This document shows positions 1 through 8,115 of a DNA stretch of 34,659 nucleotides, in pieces. The stretch is from assembly GCF_002735695.1 (NCBI RefSeq), contig NZ_PDZH01000044.1:1-34659 (forward strand). The letters run 5' to 3'. A program made the position numbers and the translations under genes. Source of the DNA: Chitinimonas sp. BJB300 (GTDB lineage Bacteria; Pseudomonadota; Gammaproteobacteria; Burkholderiales; Chitinimonadaceae). A model generated the notes under the pieces. That model saw only the letters and a list, made by a program, of their open reading frames with translations, was not told where the DNA came from and searched no databases. Within the stretch, counting starts at the first letter, position 1, and each line of letters starts with the position of its first letter.

Positions 1-117
1 GAATGCCTGAGCATCAAGACGCAGAAGAACCCATTCGCACTTTGCCGCAAGTTACTGATCAACGCCTCCCGCGCGGCTTATGATCAGTTACAGCTGCTTC
101 TCGCAGCTACTGCGTAA
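1..117 (+). CDS. Transposase, C-terminal fragment
   Basis: Reading frame 1 is open from the first base to a TAA at 115-117 and gives 38 residues. It contains the pattern KTQKNPFALCRKLL followed by AAYDQLQLLLA. This resembles the C-terminal end of IS4/IS701-like transposases, where a Lys/Asn-Phe-Ala-Leu segment is followed by an amphipathic helix. The stop codon lies inside the terminal inverted repeat, as is common in compact insertion sequences. The fragment is too short for family assignment alone; the matching repeat at the far edge is the stronger evidence. It is 5'-truncated by the window edge. Confidence 0.65.
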   Translation, partial: ECLSIKTQKNPFALCRKLLINASRAAYDQLQLLLAATA

Positions 118-127
118 CATCAGTAAC
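109..127 (+). repeat. Terminal inverted repeat, right end of the insertion sequence
   Basis: ACTGCGTAACATCAGTAAC matches the reverse complement of 34533-34551 at 18 of 19 positions. It overlaps the transposase stop codon. A subterminal pair, 51-61 and 81-91, also forms an inverted repeat with one mismatch and shares the ACTGAT core, so it might be an extra transposase-binding site. Confidence 0.75.
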
Positions 128-204
128 TTAGAACAATAGCTTCTGTTGGTGTCAGGTTGACCCGCACAAATCCGTGTCGACAGAACGCCAATTTGAAAGA
201 TGGA

Positions 205-1059
205 ATGAAAAACACTGCCACCTTGTTAATTTCCTGCCCGGACCGTAAAGGTCTGGTGGCAGCCATTGCAAATTTTCTTTACACCTACAACGCCAATATC
301 CTGCATGCCGATCAGCATCAGGACGATGATGCCGGCCTCTTTCTGATGCGGATAGAGTGGGATCTCGATGGCTTTGCGCTTGATATGGGTGCATTCGATG
401 CGGCATTCACGCCGATTGCCGAACGTTTTGGCATGGAGTGGAAGCTCAAGCTATCAAGACAAAAACCACGTGTGGCGATTTTTGTATCGAAGTACGACCA
501 TTGCTTGGTCGATTTGCTGCATCGGTGGCATAGCGGTGAACTGGCTTGTGAAATCCCGCTTGTGATCTCCAACCATGAAGATTGCCGTCGCATCGCTGAG
601 TTTTATGGCATTGCTTATCATGTCATTGCTGTGAACAAAGACAACAAGCTTGAGGCCGAATCAGCCCAGCAGGCCCTCCTGCAAGCGCACAAGGTCGACC
701 TGATCGTGCTGGCGCGTTACATGCAGGTGTTGTCGCAGGATTTCAGCAGTGCCTACCGCCATCGGGTCATCAACATTCACCACAGTTTTTTACCCGCCTT
801 TGAAGGTGCGAAGCCTTACCACCGTGCCCACGCGCGCGGGGTGAAGCTGATTGGCGCGACCAGCCACTATGTCACTGAAGTGCTGGATGATGGTCCGATC
901 ATCGAGCAAGATGTCACGCGTATCTCGCACCGTGAGACGGTCAATGATCTGGTGCAAAAGGGCCGCGATCTGGAGCGCATCGTTTTGAGCCGTGCGGTAC
1001 GCTGGCATCTGGACCATCGCGTTCTGGTGTATGGTCATAAGACAGTTGTATTTGATTGA
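205..1059 (+). CDS. purU: Formyltetrahydrofolate deformylase
   Basis: PurU hydrolyses 10-formyltetrahydrofolate to formate and tetrahydrofolate in the cytoplasm, balancing the one-carbon pool and feeding formate to purine synthesis. The 284-residue protein is close to the E. coli length. An N-terminal ACT regulatory domain spans about residues 1-80 (starting ATLLISCPDRKGLVAAIANF). A formyltransferase-like catalytic domain follows, with NIHHSFLPAFEGAKPYH from residue 190 and LDDGPII near 228, which supply the Asn-His-Asp catalytic triad. The ATG at 205 is preferred because the homologous protein begins there; a TTG at 157 in the same frame would add 16 unrelated residues. The gene starts 78 bp after the insertion-sequence end, so an outward promoter from that element could affect it. 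Confidence 0.95.
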   Translation: MKNTATLLISCPDRKGLVAAIANFLYTYNANILHADQHQDDDAGLFLMRIEWDLDGFALDMGAFDAAFTPIAERFGMEWKLKLSRQKPRVAIFVSKYDHCLVDLLHRWHSGELACEIPLVISNHEDCRRIAEFYGIAYHVIAVNKDNKLEAESAQQALLQAHKVDLIVLARYMQVLSQDFSSAYRHRVINIHHSFLPAFEGAKPYHRAHARGVKLIGATSHYVTEVLDDGPIIEQDVTRISHRETVNDLVQKGRDLERIVLSRAVRWHLDHRVLVYGHKTVVFD

Positions 1060-1149
1060 AACAGGGGTAAATCAGTTTGTTGCGAGGTGTGCAGCTGCTC
1101 GGTCTAGGTGCAGAATTAGATATTCGATGGCTTGTGGGACTTAGCCGAC

Positions 1150-1530
1150 ATGAAACGAATAGCTGTTTTGGGCGTTCTACTACTTGCAGGGCTAACCGGC
1201 TGCGCCAGTGTTCGTAACACCAGCTTGCTGGACGGCAGCCGCACCTTTGGCCGTACTGAGTTGCATACCTATCCGGTGCGTGTGCTGGCGATTGACGGGC
1301 AATATACGATAGATGATCCGCTGGTGCGGGTGGAGCCTGGCGCGCATGTTTTACGGGTGAGCGCACCGCCTGCTGTTATCTTCACCCAACCAGCCGAGCG
1401 CGATGTGCCGTTTACTGTTCAAGCCTGCAAGCGCTACTATCTGGTTGCTAAACGTGACAATCCTTATAAGCAGGACTTTGAACTGGTAGTACAGCAGGTC
1501 GAAACGCGTACCGACTGCCACAGCAGTTGA
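1150..1530 (+). CDS. Small lipoprotein of unknown function
   Basis: The 126-residue protein begins with a basic residue pair and a hydrophobic stretch ending in a lipobox, Leu-Thr-Gly-Cys near residue 20, so it should be lipidated and anchored to a membrane facing the periplasm. The rest is a compact domain with alternating hydrophobic residues, a VEPGAHVLRV turn and two cysteines (CKRYY, TDCHSS). The PGxHxLxV turn is common in small beta-sandwich lipoproteins of the PEGA type; this is a weak suggestion. The ATG at 1150 places the signal peptide correctly; the upstream TTG at 1132 would not. An intrinsic terminator follows directly. I do not recognise a specific family. Confidence 0.8.
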   Translation: MKRIAVLGVLLLAGLTGCASVRNTSLLDGSRTFGRTELHTYPVRVLAIDGQYTIDDPLVRVEPGAHVLRVSAPPAVIFTQPAERDVPFTVQACKRYYLVAKRDNPYKQDFELVVQQVETRTDCHSS

Positions 1531-1550
1531 TTCCTCCGAACTCATTAGAA

Positions 1551-1578
1551 GACCGCCCACCGGCGGCCTCGTTTTTTT
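1551..1578 (+). terminator. Intrinsic terminator after the lipoprotein gene
   Basis: A GC-rich inverted repeat, CCGCC with GGCGG around a CAC-type loop, is followed by seven T residues at 1572-1578. It ends only 7 bases before the ATG of the next gene, which is unusual. Confidence 0.75.
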
Positions 1579-1585
1579 ATTGCCC

Positions 1586-2161
1586 ATGCCACCGATTTTT
1601 CAGGATGCCCTTGATATTGCGCGCTTTCGCGTCAAAGCGCTGGAACACTATGTGTATGAGTGGTGGCAGCCCGTACTTTGGCTGACGGTGCTGGCCGCTT
1701 TGCCTGCATTCACGGCGATTGGCCGCGTACCCAGTGTGGGTTTCCTGGCTTTGCTGGCGATTATCCTGAGTTGGGTACAGGTGCTTATGTTCACCTTCTT
1801 CTTCAGTTGGTGGGTCAAACGGCATAAGGATTGGCGTGGTCAGGGCAGTTTGTTCCCGATCGTGGTGCTTTCCACCACAGTACAACTCATTGGCTTGGTG
1901 CTGCCACTGATACCGGACGCTGTTCTCTCCCTGGGCTTGTTGGCGATCTGGGGATATCAAATCTGCATACTGGTTCACGCCCTGACCGTCAGCACCGGCT
2001 TGCCAAGGCGTCACTTGGTGAATGGCCTGCTGCTGTATTTCGTCGGTTGCGTCTTGTTAGCGGTACTGTTGGCGATTGTGGCGCTACAGGCGGGTTGGAT
2101 TCGCCCGCCGCCCGCTGCCGGGAAGGTGCCTGCCACCGTTGTACCGATGGGGCAATCCTGA
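1586..2161 (+). CDS. Multi-pass membrane protein, Yip1-like
   Basis: The 191-residue protein is very hydrophobic, with about five predicted membrane helices at roughly residues 28-48, 52-75, 88-108, 112-130 and 147-170. A short amphipathic N-terminus (FQDALDIARFRVKALEHYVYEWW) precedes them. Size and layout resemble the Yip1/YIP1 membrane domain family, but no diagnostic motif is visible, so this is tentative. It sits immediately upstream of gspF, with 1 bp between its TGA and the gspF ATG, so the two are very probably co-transcribed. No Shine-Dalgarno sequence is visible before the ATG; the preceding bases are the T-tract of an intrinsic terminator. The function may relate to the secretion system by position only. 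Confidence 0.7.
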   Translation: MPPIFQDALDIARFRVKALEHYVYEWWQPVLWLTVLAALPAFTAIGRVPSVGFLALLAIILSWVQVLMFTFFFSWWVKRHKDWRGQGSLFPIVVLSTTVQLIGLVLPLIPDAVLSLGLLAIWGYQICILVHALTVSTGLPRRHLVNGLLLYFVGCVLLAVLLAIVALQAGWIRPPPAAGKVPATVVPMGQS

Positions 2162-2162
2162 T

Positions 2163-3371
2163 ATGGCGGGTTTTCGTTACCAGGGGCTGGATAGCGCCGG
2201 CAAGCAGTTGGAAGGTGTGGTTGAGGCAGATAATGCCCGACTGGCCCGCGTGAAACTGCGTGACCAGGGCCTGTGGGTGCTCGACATGGAGGAACTCTCC
2301 AGTGGCGAAACGCCGGGTAAACGCAGCCGCAGTGGTGGGGTATCGACGGCTGAACTTGCGCTCATCACACGGCAGTTCGCCACACTGCTGGATGCGGGCT
2401 TGACGATAGAACGTGCGTTGACTGTGCTTATTGAGCAAGCAGAAAACCTGCGTCTGCGCGATGTGCTGGCTGGGGTGCGCAGCGAAGTGCTGGCCGGTTC
2501 ACCGATGTCGATTGCCCTGAGCCGGCATCCCCGCGTGTTTCCCGAGTTGTATCGCACGATTGTGCGGGCGGGTGAGGAGTCGGGTAAGGCTTCCGGCGTG
2601 ATGGCGCGGCTGGCGGATTACATCGAAGCGCGCCAGGCATTATCGGCCAAGGTGGCGCTGGCGTTTGTCTACCCAGCGGTGGTGTTGTCGGTGTCGATGC
2701 TGGTCATCATTGGCATGCTGTGGTGGGTGGTGCCCCAAATGGTTGGGGTATTTCAGTCTTCCAAACAGGAATTGCCCTTGCTCACCCGGGCATTGCTGGC
2801 TATTTCGGGGAGTATCCGCGAATACGGCGTCATTGGTTTTATCTTGCTGGGACTGGTGGGCTTTGTCTTTAGCCGCTTGCTCAAGCAGGAGGGCTTCCGT
2901 AACCGCCTGGATGCCAGATTATTGCAACTGCCCCTGTTCGGTCGTTTGAACAAAGCCGGTAACACTGCCCGCTTGGCCAGTACGTTGTCGATTCTGGTCG
3001 GCAGTGGCGTGCCGCTTTTGAAGGCCATGGAAGCGGCTGCAGGCGTGGTGGAGAACCGCGTGCTGCGTGCGGCGGTGACAGGCGCGGCCCGAGATGTGCG
3101 CGAAGGCGCGCAACTATCCAAAGCATTGGAACGTCAAAAGCTCTTCCCGCCGGTGCTTGTGCACCTGATTGCCAGCGGTGAGGCCAGCGGTCGTTTGGAA
3201 ACCATGCTCGATAAAGCTGCGCGCCAGCAGGCCGGTGAGCTGGAACAACGGGTAGCGACATTTACCAGTTTACTCGGGCCGGTCATGGTGCTGTTGATGG
3301 GGGTTGCGGTTTTGCTGATTGTATTGGCGATTCTGCTGCCGGTATTTGAGATGAACCAATTGGTGAAGTGA
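2163..3371 (+). CDS. gspF: Type II secretion inner-membrane platform protein GspF
   Basis: GspF is the polytopic inner-membrane platform of the type II secretion system, coupling the cytoplasmic ATPase GspE to pseudopilus assembly. The 402-residue protein has the usual family length. It shows the N-terminal MAGFRYQGLDSAGKQLEG module and two repeated T2SSF domains at about residues 70-195 and 275-395. Membrane segments lie near 165-195, 215-240 and 370-395. The repeats carry the conserved pattern of a LDAG(L) or VGSGVPLL turn and a GEESGK or GEASGR helix. It follows the upstream membrane protein by 1 bp. GspE, normally just upstream, is absent here. Confidence 0.93.
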   Translation: MAGFRYQGLDSAGKQLEGVVEADNARLARVKLRDQGLWVLDMEELSSGETPGKRSRSGGVSTAELALITRQFATLLDAGLTIERALTVLIEQAENLRLRDVLAGVRSEVLAGSPMSIALSRHPRVFPELYRTIVRAGEESGKASGVMARLADYIEARQALSAKVALAFVYPAVVLSVSMLVIIGMLWWVVPQMVGVFQSSKQELPLLTRALLAISGSIREYGVIGFILLGLVGFVFSRLLKQEGFRNRLDARLLQLPLFGRLNKAGNTARLASTLSILVGSGVPLLKAMEAAAGVVENRVLRAAVTGAARDVREGAQLSKALERQKLFPPVLVHLIASGEASGRLETMLDKAARQQAGELEQRVATFTSLLGPVMVLLMGVAVLLIVLAILLPVFEMNQLVK

Positions 3372-3444
3372 TGACCATCCATCAATTTACTGCACCGTTT
3401 GTCACTGCCCGTTACGCTTGCTGCAAAAATACCAGAGCCTTGCG

Positions 3445-3795
3445 ATGATGGACCAGGATACGACTGTCGCAGCGCTCAAAACCGCTATCGCAGATTTTGC
3501 TGCAGCGCGTGAATGGCAACCGTTCCATAGCGGAAAAAACCTCGCAATGAGCATTGCCATCGAGGCTGCTGAGCTGATGGAGCACTTCCAATGGTCGCCA
3601 CCGGCAGCCGAAACGGTTGATAAGGCCGCAGTGGCTGAAGAGTTGGCCGATGTACTGATGTACGCATTGGCGTTTGCCAATAGCTTGGAGATTGATGTGG
3701 CCGCGGCGATCAAAGCCAAGCTGGCCAAGAACGAAATTCGCTTCCCAGTGTCTGCTGGGATAGCAAGCTTGAAGAAAAAGGAAGGTAAAGCATGA
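3445..3795 (+). CDS. MazG-like nucleotide pyrophosphohydrolase
   Basis: The 116-residue protein belongs to the all-alpha NTP pyrophosphatase superfamily (MazG / RS21-C6 dCTPase type). It shows the metal-binding signature: Glu-Ala-Ala-Glu-Leu-Met-Glu followed about 25 residues later by Glu-Glu-Leu-Ala-Asp-Val. It probably hydrolyses a (d)NTP to the monophosphate and pyrophosphate as a house-cleaning enzyme; the substrate cannot be read from sequence. [22 protein letters not shown] is typical of the short single-domain group. Two adjacent ATGs (3445, 3448) could start it. Its last codons overlap the gspG start as ATGA, and an AAGGAAGG Shine-Dalgarno for gspG lies inside its 3' end, so it sits within the secretion operon. 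Confidence 0.88.
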   Translation: MMDQDTTVAALKTAIADFAAAREWQPFHSGKNLAMSIAIEAAELMEHFQWSPPAAETVDKAAVAEELADVLMYALAFANSLEIDVAAAIKAKLAKNEIRFPVSAGIASLKKKEGKA

Positions 3796-4220
3796 CCCTG
3801 AAGCAAACCGCGCAACGCGGCTTTACGTTGATCGAAATTCTGGTGGTGATCGCGATTCTGGCGATCCTTGGTGCTTTGGTGGTGCCAAAGATCATGGGCC
3901 GCCCTGATGAGGCCCGCGTCGTCGCCGCCAAGCAGGATGTACAGTCGCTAGTGCAAGCGCTGAAGCTCTACAAGCTGGACAATGGAGTCTATCCCAGTAC
4001 AGAACAGGGTCTCAAAGCGTTGGTTGAGAAGCCGTCGGTTGGGCAGATTCCGACCAATTGGAAGTCCTATCTCGATAAGTTGCCAAACGACCCTTGGGGG
4101 AACGCCTACATTTATCTGAACCCCGGCCTCAAGAGCGAAATCGATGTGATGAGCTATGGTGCTGATGGTCAGGCGGGTGGCGAGGGCCATGCGGCGGACA
4201 TTGGTTCCTGGCTGCTGTGA
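3792..4220 (+). CDS. gspG: Type II secretion major pseudopilin GspG
   Basis: GspG is the main subunit of the periplasmic pseudopilus that pushes substrates through the secretin. The 142-residue prepilin has a short basic leader ending in Gly10, cleaved before Phe11 by the prepilin peptidase, then [21 protein letters not shown] with the mature Glu5 needed for assembly. The C-terminal domain has [20 protein letters not shown] and a [20 protein letters not shown] loop, the calcium-binding region typical of GspG. These features separate it from type IV pilins. Start and upstream stop overlap as ATGA and a strong AAGGAAGG site precedes it, indicating translational coupling and high expression. Confidence 0.97.
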   Translation: MTLKQTAQRGFTLIEILVVIAILAILGALVVPKIMGRPDEARVVAAKQDVQSLVQALKLYKLDNGVYPSTEQGLKALVEKPSVGQIPTNWKSYLDKLPNDPWGNAYIYLNPGLKSEIDVMSYGADGQAGGEGHAADIGSWLL

Positions 4221-4237
4221 TCTCAACACCTGCTTGA

Positions 4238-4762
4238 ATGCATCCTACCTTGCTTCGTACGCGTAGCGCCGGCTTCACCCTGATTGAGATTCTGGTCGTA
4301 TTGGTCATTATCGGCATCGTGGTGGCGCTGGCGGCCGTACGTTTTAGCGCATCCGACCAGGACACGCTGCAGCGTGAGTCGGAACGGCTGGCGTTGCTGT
4401 TGGAATCAGCACGCGATGAGGCGATCAGCCTGGGCCAGCCCATCGGGTTTGCCGTGCAAACGGGCGGTTACCTCTTTTCGCAGCAGGATGCCGAGTCCAA
4501 GTGGTCCGTCGTGGAAAAGAATGAAATCCTGCGACCCCGAGAATTGCCTACTCCCGTGGTGCTGGAAAATATTCGCGTTAATCTGGTACCCCTGGGTGCG
4601 GATGGCCGATTGGTGTTTTCGCCTTCCGGTGTAAATGCGCCGTTTACCTTTGTGCTACGTGCTGGCGAATATCGCCGCGTGCTAAGCGCTGACCCGATTG
4701 GTCGTCTGGCGGTGACCAACCCGGATGCGCCGGCCACCGAGCTCAAGCAGGTCAAGCCTTGA
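4238..4762 (+). CDS. gspH: Type II secretion minor pseudopilin GspH
   Basis: GspH is a minor pseudopilin of the type II secretion pseudopilus. The 174-residue protein has a basic leader with the cleavage site after Gly12 and then [20 protein letters not shown], retaining the mature Glu5. The globular part begins with a helix (LQRESERLALLLESARDEAI) and carries a beta-rich C-terminus (GRLVFSPSGVNAPFTFVLRAG), which fits the GspH/FimT domain. The length is typical. It lies 17 bp after gspG, and its TGA overlaps the gspI ATG by one base. Confidence 0.93.
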   Translation: MHPTLLRTRSAGFTLIEILVVLVIIGIVVALAAVRFSASDQDTLQRESERLALLLESARDEAISLGQPIGFAVQTGGYLFSQQDAESKWSVVEKNEILRPRELPTPVVLENIRVNLVPLGADGRLVFSPSGVNAPFTFVLRAGEYRRVLSADPIGRLAVTNPDAPATELKQVKP

Positions 4763-5130
4763 TGCGCCAACGTGGATTTACCCTCATCGAAGTATTGATC
4801 GCCCTGGCGGTGCTGGGGATTGCCATGGCTGCTGCTGTGCGCGCTACTATAGCGGTGAGCGATGGCTCGCAGATGCTGCATCGCCATCTGGCTGGTGGGT
4901 GGGTAGCGCAGAACCGGCTGAATAACTATATCGCCCGCCGTCAGTTTCCCGACCCCGGCGTGAGCGAAGGTACTGAGCGGCAGGCAGGGCTGGAATTCGC
5001 TTGGCGCGAGACCGTAGGCGAAACGATGAATAAGAGTTTTCGCCGTGTCGAGGTGCGGGTATATGAACCCAATCACCCGGAGCATGCAGATATCGTGCTG
5101 ATTGGATATATCGCCAATGCGCCGAATTGA
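4762..5130 (+). CDS. gspI: Type II secretion minor pseudopilin GspI
   Basis: GspI is a minor pseudopilin at the pseudopilus tip together with GspJ and GspK. The 122-residue protein starts MRQRG, with the cleavage site after Gly5 and then FTLIEVLIALAVLGIAMAAA with mature Glu5. The segment HLAGGWVAQNRLNNY and FAWRETV are characteristic of the GspI family. The ATG at 4762 shares one base with the upstream stop; a TTG at 4759 in frame is less likely. It overlaps gspJ by 14 bp. Confidence 0.93.
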   Translation: MRQRGFTLIEVLIALAVLGIAMAAAVRATIAVSDGSQMLHRHLAGGWVAQNRLNNYIARRQFPDPGVSEGTERQAGLEFAWRETVGETMNKSFRRVEVRVYEPNHPEHADIVLIGYIANAPN

Positions 5131-5710
5131 TAGTTTGCGCCGCGAAGGTGGCTTCACGCTCATTGAAATCCTGATTGCACTGGCGGTTTTCAGCGTACTG
5201 GCGGTTATCGCCTATCAAGGAGTGGCGCGGATGGCCACCACCAAGCTAGTGCTGGATGCGGACAACCGTAAGTGGCGCGAATTGACTGTGGCGTTGGCCC
5301 GCTTTGATGAAGACTTCTCCCAGGTTGCCAATCGGCAGTGGATGGATGAGGGTGGCATCGCCCAGTCACCCGTGCGTGGCAGTGCTGGGTCGATAGATGC
5401 AAATGGCGCGCAGTTGGAGCTGGTGCGTTTTGATGCGGGCCAGTTAATTCATCTGGGTTACCGTTTGCGCGAAGGCACCTTGGAGCTGTTGCTTTGGCCA
5501 TCGTTGGATTTGGCGCCACGTAGTGCACCCACTGCCTTGCCATTGCTCGAAAAGGTGAGCCAGTTTCAAGTACGTTTTCTGGATGACAACACCCAATGGC
5601 AGCTTGCCTGGCCGCAGGGGTCGAAAAACGACAAGCTGCCGCGCGGTGTAGAAATGGTGTTGACCTTGCAAAGCGGTGAAATCATTACACGTTTGTTTAT
5701 CCTGCCATGA
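5117..5710 (+). CDS. gspJ: Type II secretion minor pseudopilin GspJ
   Basis: GspJ forms the tip complex of the pseudopilus with GspI and GspK. The 197-residue protein has the leader MRRIDSLRREGG and then FTLIEILIALAVFSVLAVIA, with mature Glu5 present. The globular domain shows RKWRELTVALARFDEDF and ELVRFDAG, typical of GspJ, and a C-terminal beta-sheet (WPQGSKNDKLPRGVEM). The ATG at 5117 lies within the end of gspI; a TTG at 5102 would lengthen the leader without benefit. The end overlaps gspK as ATGA. Confidence 0.93.
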   Translation: MRRIDSLRREGGFTLIEILIALAVFSVLAVIAYQGVARMATTKLVLDADNRKWRELTVALARFDEDFSQVANRQWMDEGGIAQSPVRGSAGSIDANGAQLELVRFDAGQLIHLGYRLREGTLELLLWPSLDLAPRSAPTALPLLEKVSQFQVRFLDDNTQWQLAWPQGSKNDKLPRGVEMVLTLQSGEIITRLFILP

Positions 5711-6630
5711 GCCTGCCTTCCCGCCAGCGTGGCATCGCCATCATCACTGCCGTTGCCGTTGCTGCATTGGTTGCCGCACTGGCTGGCGCAATGGCGTTTC
5801 GCCACAGTTTGTGGCTGCATCAGGTGGAAAACCAGAATGACATGATGCAGGCACGTGGCGTGGCCCGTGCTGCTGTTGATTTCTGTCGGTTGGAACTACG
5901 CGATGATGCGCGGCGCAACACCTACGATGCTGCAACGGATAATTGGGCGACGCCTATTCCCAACCTGCCGGTGGAACAAGGTAAGGCCGGCGGGCTAATC
6001 ACTGATGCCAGTGGGCGCTTCAACATCAATAATCTGCTTCGTGATGGCCAACCCAGCGAATCTGATGTGTTAGCTTTCAAAAAGTTACTGGAAGGGCAGG
6101 GCTATTCTCCTGATCTTGCCAATGCTGTATTGGATTGGATAGATGCAGATTCTGAAACCCGTTACCCCGGGGGGGCGGAAGATCGCGAATATTTGGCTGA
6201 AACACCGCCGCGCCGTGCGGCAAACCGGCTTCTGTTTGATTTGGACGAACTACGCCAAGTGCGAGGATTCACCAGTGAGATGGTAGAAAAATTGCGCCCT
6301 TTGATGATTGCACTACCGAGAAATACCAAGATCAATGTCAATTTCGCCCCGGCGGAAGTGTTGGTGGCTGTGTTGCCGGGTTTGAATATGGGTACTGCCC
6401 GCAAGGTGGTACAGCAACGGGCCACGACGCCATTTCAAAAGATTGAAGAGTTTAAGAATGAGCTACCTGAAAATGCCCGCAGCAATCAGATCGACAAAGC
6501 GGATGTTCGGAGCGAATTCTTCATTAGCGATGTAGATGCCCGGTTTGGCCGGGTAAACATTGCTTATCGGGCATTGCTGGATCGAAGTAGCGACCAGGTG
6601 CCGACGGTAGTCTGGCTCCGGCGGCGTTAG
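5707..6630 (+). CDS. gspK: Type II secretion minor pseudopilin GspK
   Basis: GspK caps the pseudopilus tip as the largest minor pseudopilin. The 307-residue protein has a leader MSLPSRQRG and then IAIITAVAVAALVAALAGAM. As in other GspK proteins, the Glu at mature position 5 is missing (Thr here). The alpha-helical insertion domain is visible around residues 100-200 (ASGRFNINNLL, NAVLDWIDAD), and a SAM-like/helix-hairpin-helix segment follows (LFDLDELRQVRGF, FAPAEVLVAVLPGL). The gene starts with ATGA overlap on gspJ. It is the last gene of the operon here: gspL and gspM do not follow, and the next gene is on the other strand. Confidence 0.93.
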   Translation: MSLPSRQRGIAIITAVAVAALVAALAGAMAFRHSLWLHQVENQNDMMQARGVARAAVDFCRLELRDDARRNTYDAATDNWATPIPNLPVEQGKAGGLITDASGRFNINNLLRDGQPSESDVLAFKKLLEGQGYSPDLANAVLDWIDADSETRYPGGAEDREYLAETPPRRAANRLLFDLDELRQVRGFTSEMVEKLRPLMIALPRNTKINVNFAPAEVLVAVLPGLNMGTARKVVQQRATTPFQKIEEFKNELPENARSNQIDKADVRSEFFISDVDARFGRVNIAYRALLDRSSDQVPTVVWLRRR

Positions 6631-6692
6631 CGTTGCGCACTACTTGAGGGCGGCCGGCAGGAAGCTTTCGACGTTTGTGATTTCTGTTGCTT

Positions 6693-8063
6693 CTAAAAAG
6701 GCAGTGAGAGATCCGTCTCGTTAGTCAGCAATGTACGGAAAGTCGATTGTATGCGCTTCAGCGCTGCATCATCGTCACCTTCGAATCGTAGTATCAAGCT
6801 GGGCGTGGTATTTGATGCCCGTAGCAAACCAAAACCGTCGGGGTATTCAACCCGAATGCCATCCAGTGTCAGCATCTCGGCCCCTTCAAAATGGCTGCTT
6901 TCCTTGAGCCGTTCGATCAGCGCATGGGCTTGTCCTTCAGGCATGTCGATTTGAATTTCGGGTGTGCAGGCGCCTTGCGGTAGGCGTTTGAGCAACTCGG
7001 TAGGGTCGTCGATCTGGGACAGGATTTCCAGCAGACGGGCGCCCGCGTAAATACCATCATCAAAGCCATACCATCGCTCGGCAAAGAAGAGGTGGCCGCT
7101 GAGTTCACCCCCCACCAAGGCACCGGTTTCCTTCATCTTGGCTTTCATATAGCTGTGCCCGGTGCGGGTGAGAATGGCTTTGCCCTTGTTCTCTTTCACC
7201 CACGGTGCAACTAACCGGCTTGATTTGACGTCGTATAGGATCTTCCCGCCTGGCTGCCGGCTGAGGGCATCGGCGGCAAACAGCATCAACAGCCGGTCGG
7301 GATAGACGACGTTTCCATCCTTGGCAACCACGCCCAGCCGGTCGCCGTCGCCATCGAAAGCCAAGCCTAATTCAGCGTCGGTTTTCTCCAGCGCTACGCG
7401 CAGGTCGGCTAGGTTTTCCAGTTTGACCGGGTCGGGGTGATGGTTGGGAAAGTGGCCATTTACTTCACAGAACAGTTCACGCACCCGGCAACCCAAGCGA
7501 CGGTACAGCACGGGTGCAATTGGCCCGGCGGCTCCATTACCGGCATCGACCACCACATTGAGACGCCGTTGCAGCTTCAAGTCGTCGGTAATGCGCTGGT
7601 AATACGATTCACGAATATCCAGTGTGCTGAGTATGCCTTCGCCGCTGACAAATTCCGCTGCTTCGATTCGGCTCAGCAACGCCTGGATGGCGGGGCCTGC
7701 CAGGGTTTCCCCGGCCAGCATGATTTTGACGCCATTGTATTCGGGCGGGTTGTGGCTGCCGGTGATCATCACACCGGAATAGGTTTCGAGTTGGTGCGTG
7801 GCAAACCAGACCAAGGGCGTGGGTACTTGGCCCAAGTCAACCACGCTTACGCCACAAGACAATAAGCCCTCGCAAAGGGCGGTGGCCAACTGTGGGCTGG
7901 ATAGGCGTCCATCCCGGCCCAGTACGAGGCGGGTTTGCTTACGGGCCAGGGCTTCGCTGCCAATGGCGCGACCAATCAGGTGCATACCGGCTTCATCGAG
8001 CGTTTTGCCGATTACGCCACGAATATCATATGCCTTGAAAATGGCAGGATTCATCATAGTCAT
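6693..8063 (-). CDS. Phosphomannomutase/phosphoglucomutase
   Basis: This alpha-D-phosphohexomutase interconverts hexose 1- and 6-phosphates and supplies precursors for lipopolysaccharide and exopolysaccharide. The 456-residue protein has the four-domain family signature. The phosphoserine loop is TGSHNPP with Ser103. The magnesium loop is DGDGDR at 237-242. The sugar-binding loop is GGELSGH at 318-324. The phosphate-binding loop is RASNTTP at 415-421. This matches the AlgC/ManB bifunctional group more than PgcA, but AlgC and ManB names cannot be separated by sequence alone. ATGs at 8063, 8057 and 8054 could each serve; MNPAIFKAYDIRG from 8054 resembles homologues. It lies 52 bp after the diguanylate cyclase on the same strand. 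Confidence 0.93.
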   Translation of the reverse strand: MTMMNPAIFKAYDIRGVIGKTLDEAGMHLIGRAIGSEALARKQTRLVLGRDGRLSSPQLATALCEGLLSCGVSVVDLGQVPTPLVWFATHQLETYSGVMITGSHNPPEYNGVKIMLAGETLAGPAIQALLSRIEAAEFVSGEGILSTLDIRESYYQRITDDLKLQRRLNVVVDAGNGAAGPIAPVLYRRLGCRVRELFCEVNGHFPNHHPDPVKLENLADLRVALEKTDAELGLAFDGDGDRLGVVAKDGNVVYPDRLLMLFAADALSRQPGGKILYDVKSSRLVAPWVKENKGKAILTRTGHSYMKAKMKETGALVGGELSGHLFFAERWYGFDDGIYAGARLLEILSQIDDPTELLKRLPQGACTPEIQIDMPEGQAHALIERLKESSHFEGAEMLTLDGIRVEYPDGFGLLRASNTTPSLILRFEGDDDAALKRIQSTFRTLLTNETDLSLPF

Positions 8064-8115
8064 CGAGTGGAGTAGCCCTCAGAAACGGTAGGCGGGTTAA
8101 GGCTTGGACGTTAAA

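Larger units (their letters stand above)
1..127 (+). mobile_element. Right end of an insertion sequence (partial)
   Basis: The first 127 bases look like the 3' end of an insertion sequence. They encode a transposase C-terminus ending at 115-117 and finish in a terminal repeat at 109-127. That repeat is the reverse complement, with one mismatch, of a sequence at 34533-34551 that precedes a transposase start at the other edge of the window. The rest of this element lies outside the window, so no target-site duplication can be tested. The family (IS4/IS701-like DDE) is inferred from the transposase N-terminus at the right edge. Confidence 0.75.

Noticed and set aside
4468-5163. 231-residue open frame antisense to gspH and gspI
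   Set aside because: It spans two recognised pseudopilin genes and has no independent features.
3792-6630. Type IV pilus minor pilins instead of type II secretion pseudopilins
   Set aside because: The gspG calcium-loop C-terminus, the presence of gspF and the GspK-type missing Glu5 fit type II secretion.
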